In this document: positions 55,886 to 58,890 of the stretch, piece after piece
Layout of the letters: every line of letters starts with the position of its first letter
How positions within the stretch are numbered: the stretch's first letter is position 1
DNA from: Dolichospermum sp. UHCC 0259
GTDB lineage: Bacteria > Cyanobacteriota > Cyanobacteriia > Cyanobacteriales > Nostocaceae
Direction of reading: 5' to 3'
DNA: 58,890 bases
NCBI RefSeq assembly: GCF_009711935.1
Contig: NZ_VIKX01000323.1
Location: 1 to 58,890, forward strand
Translations under genes and position numbers: made by a program
Notes under the pieces: model-generated
Databases searched by the model: none
Told to the model about the DNA's origin: nothing
What the model saw: the letters and a program-made list of their open reading frames with translations, nothing else

Positions 55886-56524
55886 ATGGCACTTTATTTA
55901 GATTCAGCTATTGCCGCAGAAGCCGAAATCGTTAAACATTGGGGTTGGGTCAAAGGTATTACCACCAACCCCACCTTATTAGCACAAGCTAACACCCCAC
56001 CAGAAACCACCCTCAAAACCTTAGTTTCCTTAACTTCGGGTCCACTATACTACCAACTCCTCGCTTCAGATAAAGAGAAAATGATCGCTGAAGGGAGAAA
56101 AGCCTTTGAAATTATTGGTTCTCAAACCATCTTGAAAATCCCCGCCACACCGCTAGGATTTGAGGTAGTAGCCACCCTTTCTTCTGAAATTACCTGTTCC
56201 GTCACCGGCATTTACAGCCCTGCACAAGCCGCTGTGGCCAAGGAAGCGGGGGCAAAAATTGCGATCGCCTATGTGAATCGGGCAGAACGCTTACTAGGAG
56301 ACGGTATTGCCTTAGTCCGCGATATGTCCAGCATCCTTAAAGGCAGTGATGTAGAAATTTTAGCAGCTAGTATCAAGTCACCAGCGGAAGCAGCCGCATC
56401 TCTCCAAGCCGGTGCAAATCATCTCACCTTACCTTTAGCAATGTTGCAAGCGATCGCCACCCATGAATTTTCCCATCAAACCGTGATTGATTTTGCCGCT
56501 GGAGGAATTGGTTTAACCATTTAA
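55886..56524 (+). CDS. Transaldolase, small (TalC/FSA-like) form
   Basis: A 212-residue class I aldolase of the transaldolase family. The Schiff-base lysine is in TILKIPATPLG near residue 84. Other landmarks are LYLDSAIAAEAE, GITTNPTLLAQA, TGIYSPAQA and AASIKSPAEAAASLQAGA. It acts in the pentose phosphate pathway or on fructose 6-phosphate. The ATG chosen has AGGA 5 bases ahead; the ATG two codons earlier lies inside that ribosome-binding site. Confidence 0.88.
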   Translation: MALYLDSAIAAEAEIVKHWGWVKGITTNPTLLAQANTPPETTLKTLVSLTSGPLYYQLLASDKEKMIAEGRKAFEIIGSQTILKIPATPLGFEVVATLSSEITCSVTGIYSPAQAAVAKEAGAKIAIAYVNRAERLLGDGIALVRDMSSILKGSDVEILAASIKSPAEAAASLQAGANHLTLPLAMLQAIATHEFSHQTVIDFAAGGIGLTI

Positions 56525-56654
56525 CTTGATATTACCTCAATCCCATATAGAGAAGACTGTTAGTGAATTAATGAAGGGTTTCACCCCTCATCCTGAAAAC
56601 CTGAATTTTGCATAATTAGAGTATTTTAAAATCGGGTTTATAGTCATAGACAAA

Positions 56655-56861
56655 ATGCCTTTAAAACCAGTGAAATCAAGCTATATCAGGGATGATGGGT
56701 GTGACCCCCTATTAATTATTCTCGAAAAATATAGGTTAAAAACTGTTAGAGATGAACAAATAAAAAAAATAAAAATAAATGCCAAATTGGCAACCACGAT
56801 GAAATTATCCAGGCTAAATTATATTAGACAAGCGAAAACAAGAGAGTTGTTAAAAAGCTGA
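56655..56861 (+). CDS. Small basic hypothetical protein, doubtful
   Basis: A 68-residue lysine- and arginine-rich frame (MPLKPVKSSYIRDDGCDPLL, ending TRELLKS). It has no recognised domain, no membrane segment and no clear ribosome-binding site. It may be a small real gene or chance. Listed because the composition is protein-like at the N-terminus. Confidence 0.3.
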   Translation: MPLKPVKSSYIRDDGCDPLLIILEKYRLKTVRDEQIKKIKINAKLATTMKLSRLNYIRQAKTRELLKS

Positions 56862-56889
56862 ATCAATTAACTTCATACTCTTGTAGAGG

Positions 56890-56917
56890 TTGTCTAAAAA
56901 ATAAATAGAATTAGTAT
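56890..56917 (+). promoter_or_regulatory. Sigma-70-type promoter of the candidate small RNA
   Basis: TTGTCT (56890-56895), a 16-base AT-rich spacer, then TAGTAT (56912-56917). Both boxes are close to consensus, and the predicted transcription start (about 56922-56925) falls at the left edge of the structured region. Confidence 0.55.
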
Positions 56918-57088
56918 TTGCTGCATAGGAATACCTGCTAAGTATAGACGTTATCGTTAACCTGCAAATTACCCCCCTAATTAGCGGTTTTCGTCTATAT
57001 GAATAAAGTTCCTAATCGCTTCAGCAGCAAATGGTAGAGTGGGAGAGAAAGGCGCTTGGTAATGCCTCCTCCCACTCTCTTTTTTTTG
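56918..57088 (+). ncRNA. Candidate small non-coding RNA with intrinsic terminator
   Basis: About 165-170 bases with strong nested pairing and no coding potential. TTTGCTGC (56917-56924) pairs with GCAGCAAA (about 57024-57031), TAGGAA with TTCCTA inside it, and TATAGACG with CGTCTATA further in. The 3' end is a terminator: GAGTGGGAG (57037-57045) pairs with CTCCCACTC (57069-57077), an inner AGGC/GCCT pair, and a run of eight or more Ts. A promoter sits just upstream. Size and a long closing helix recall 6S RNA, but I cannot confirm any Rfam family. An unpaired C-rich loop (near 56975) or CCTCC segment could meet target mRNAs. Confidence 0.62.
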
Positions 57089-57110
57089 GGTACTTTTTTC
57101 CTAAGCAAAC

Positions 57111-57159
57111 AGGGAACAGGGAATAGGGAATAGGGAATAGGGAATAGGGAATAGGGAAT
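57111..57159. repeat. Heptamer tandem repeat (STRR), 7 units
   Basis: AGGGAAC followed by six AGGGAAT units. Confidence 0.92.
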
Positions 57160-57173
57160 TTTCTTCTTCTTTA

Positions 57174-58498
<1,325 letters not shown>

Positions 58499-58890
58499 TT
58501 CACACTCCCCCACTAAAAAGGAATTAGGAAGTAACAGGGATAGGAGGATGTTTTATACCTCTACGAGCCTGGGTAAGAACCATGGCAATATAATTCCAAG
58601 GGTCAATTTTTCTAAGACGACAAGTTTCAATCACACTTAAAATCGAGCAGTAAGCTAAACTGCCCTCGGTAGAGCGAGTTCCATAGCTAATACGTCGAGC
58701 AATAACAGCATGTCGTAAAGCCCGTTCAGCCTCATTATTAGTCGCTGGTAATTGTGGGTGATAAAAACACGCAACTACAGCATCCCAATCAGCTAAAATT
58801 TCGTTTGCCAAAGCCTTCAACTTTTTATGCTCGGCAACCGTAGCCAATCGGCAGACTCGGTATAGGCGAGCGGGGTTTGAGTCAGTTTCA
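58499..58890 (-). mobile_element. IS66-family insertion sequence, one end (runs off the window)
   Basis: The element begins at the break in the histidine kinase, at about 58499 (GTTCACACTCCCCCACTAAA). It continues beyond the window edge, so its other end and total length are not seen. Confidence 0.75.
58524..58890 (-). CDS. IS66-family transposase, C-terminal part (partial)
   Basis: The frame enters from the right window edge (ETDSNPARLYRVCRLATVAE). It contains the IS66 hallmark LPATNNEAERALRHAVIARR, followed by ISYGTRSTEGSLAYCSILS, and ends HPPIPVTS. The catalytic acidic residue is the glutamate in NNEAER. The start lies outside the window; no stop or frameshift is visible in this part. Confidence 0.9.
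   Translation of the reverse strand, partial: ETDSNPARLYRVCRLATVAEHKKLKALANEILADWDAVVACFYHPQLPATNNEAERALRHAVIARRISYGTRSTEGSLAYCSILSVIETCRLRKIDPWNYIAMVLTQARRGIKHPPIPVTS

Overview
The window is chromosomal DNA from a filamentous, heterocyst-forming cyanobacterium (Nostocales). The evidence is AT-rich DNA dense in HIP1 palindromes (GCGATCGC), short tandem heptamer repeats typical of Nostocales, and a block that matches the heterocyst locus patB / nif-specific ferredoxin / coxBAC2 of Anabaena. Carotenoid genes (crtP-crtB), nblS, ycf23, pxcL-like, sigG and many families restricted to cyanobacteria agree. Gene decay, insertion sequences and MITEs suggest a repeat-rich genome of the bloom-forming Anabaena/Dolichospermum/Aphanizomenon kind; the genus is inference.

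Layout. 1-4.6 kb: envelope and regulatory genes (M23 peptidase, ComFB-like receptor, L,D-transpeptidase, ECF sigma factor SigG with its anti-sigma partner). 4.6-7.1 kb: decayed DNA with two abutting transposase fragments and an N-terminally truncated NB-ARC ATPase. 7.1-10.1 kb: FetB-like permease, DegT-family aminotransferase, Ycf23. 10.3-17.0 kb: patB (cnfR) divergent from fdxB and followed by coxB2-coxA2-coxC2, with an NtcA-type box between patB and fdxB. 17.2-20.4 kb: a XisH/XisI fusion relic, a Uma2 nuclease, and an operon of two YeeE/YedE transporter halves plus a DsbA-like protein. 20.5-25.4 kb: coiled-coil and zinc-ribbon proteins, nblS, and a cytochrome b / molybdopterin oxidoreductase pair. 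25.5-32.2 kb, all on the minus strand: a CHAT protease with a TpsB outer-membrane transporter, a PxcA-family protein, and a MltA-type protein whose start lies in a MITE. 32.3-41.8 kb: two MITEs in a GNAT relic, then comF, nagZ, rlpA, crtP-crtB, tRNA-Ser(GCT), a duplicated-domain protein with a zinc-ribbon partner, and hsp20. 42.1-48.7 kb: thioesterase, orphan cytosine methyltransferase, carotenoid oxygenase, a xisI relic, an antitoxin without toxin, and a RloA-RloB (AbiL-type) defence pair. 48.9-56.5 kb: housekeeping genes (argB, pgl, transaldolase) with FHA, TPR and RCK-channel proteins. 56.9-58.9 kb: a strong small-RNA candidate, then a hybrid histidine kinase broken by an IS66 element that runs off the window.

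How genes work together. PatB/CnfR drives nif genes under anoxia, FdxB supplies low-potential electrons, and the Cox2 oxidase lowers oxygen in the heterocyst, so 10.3-17.0 kb is one functional unit. The M23 peptidase, L,D-transpeptidase, MltA, NagZ and RlpA genes are a scattered set for peptidoglycan turnover. The items most worth follow-up are the small RNA, the CHAT-TpsB pair, the YeeE/YedE-DsbA operon, the ~130-bp MITE family that rewrites gene ends, and the XisH/XisI fusion.
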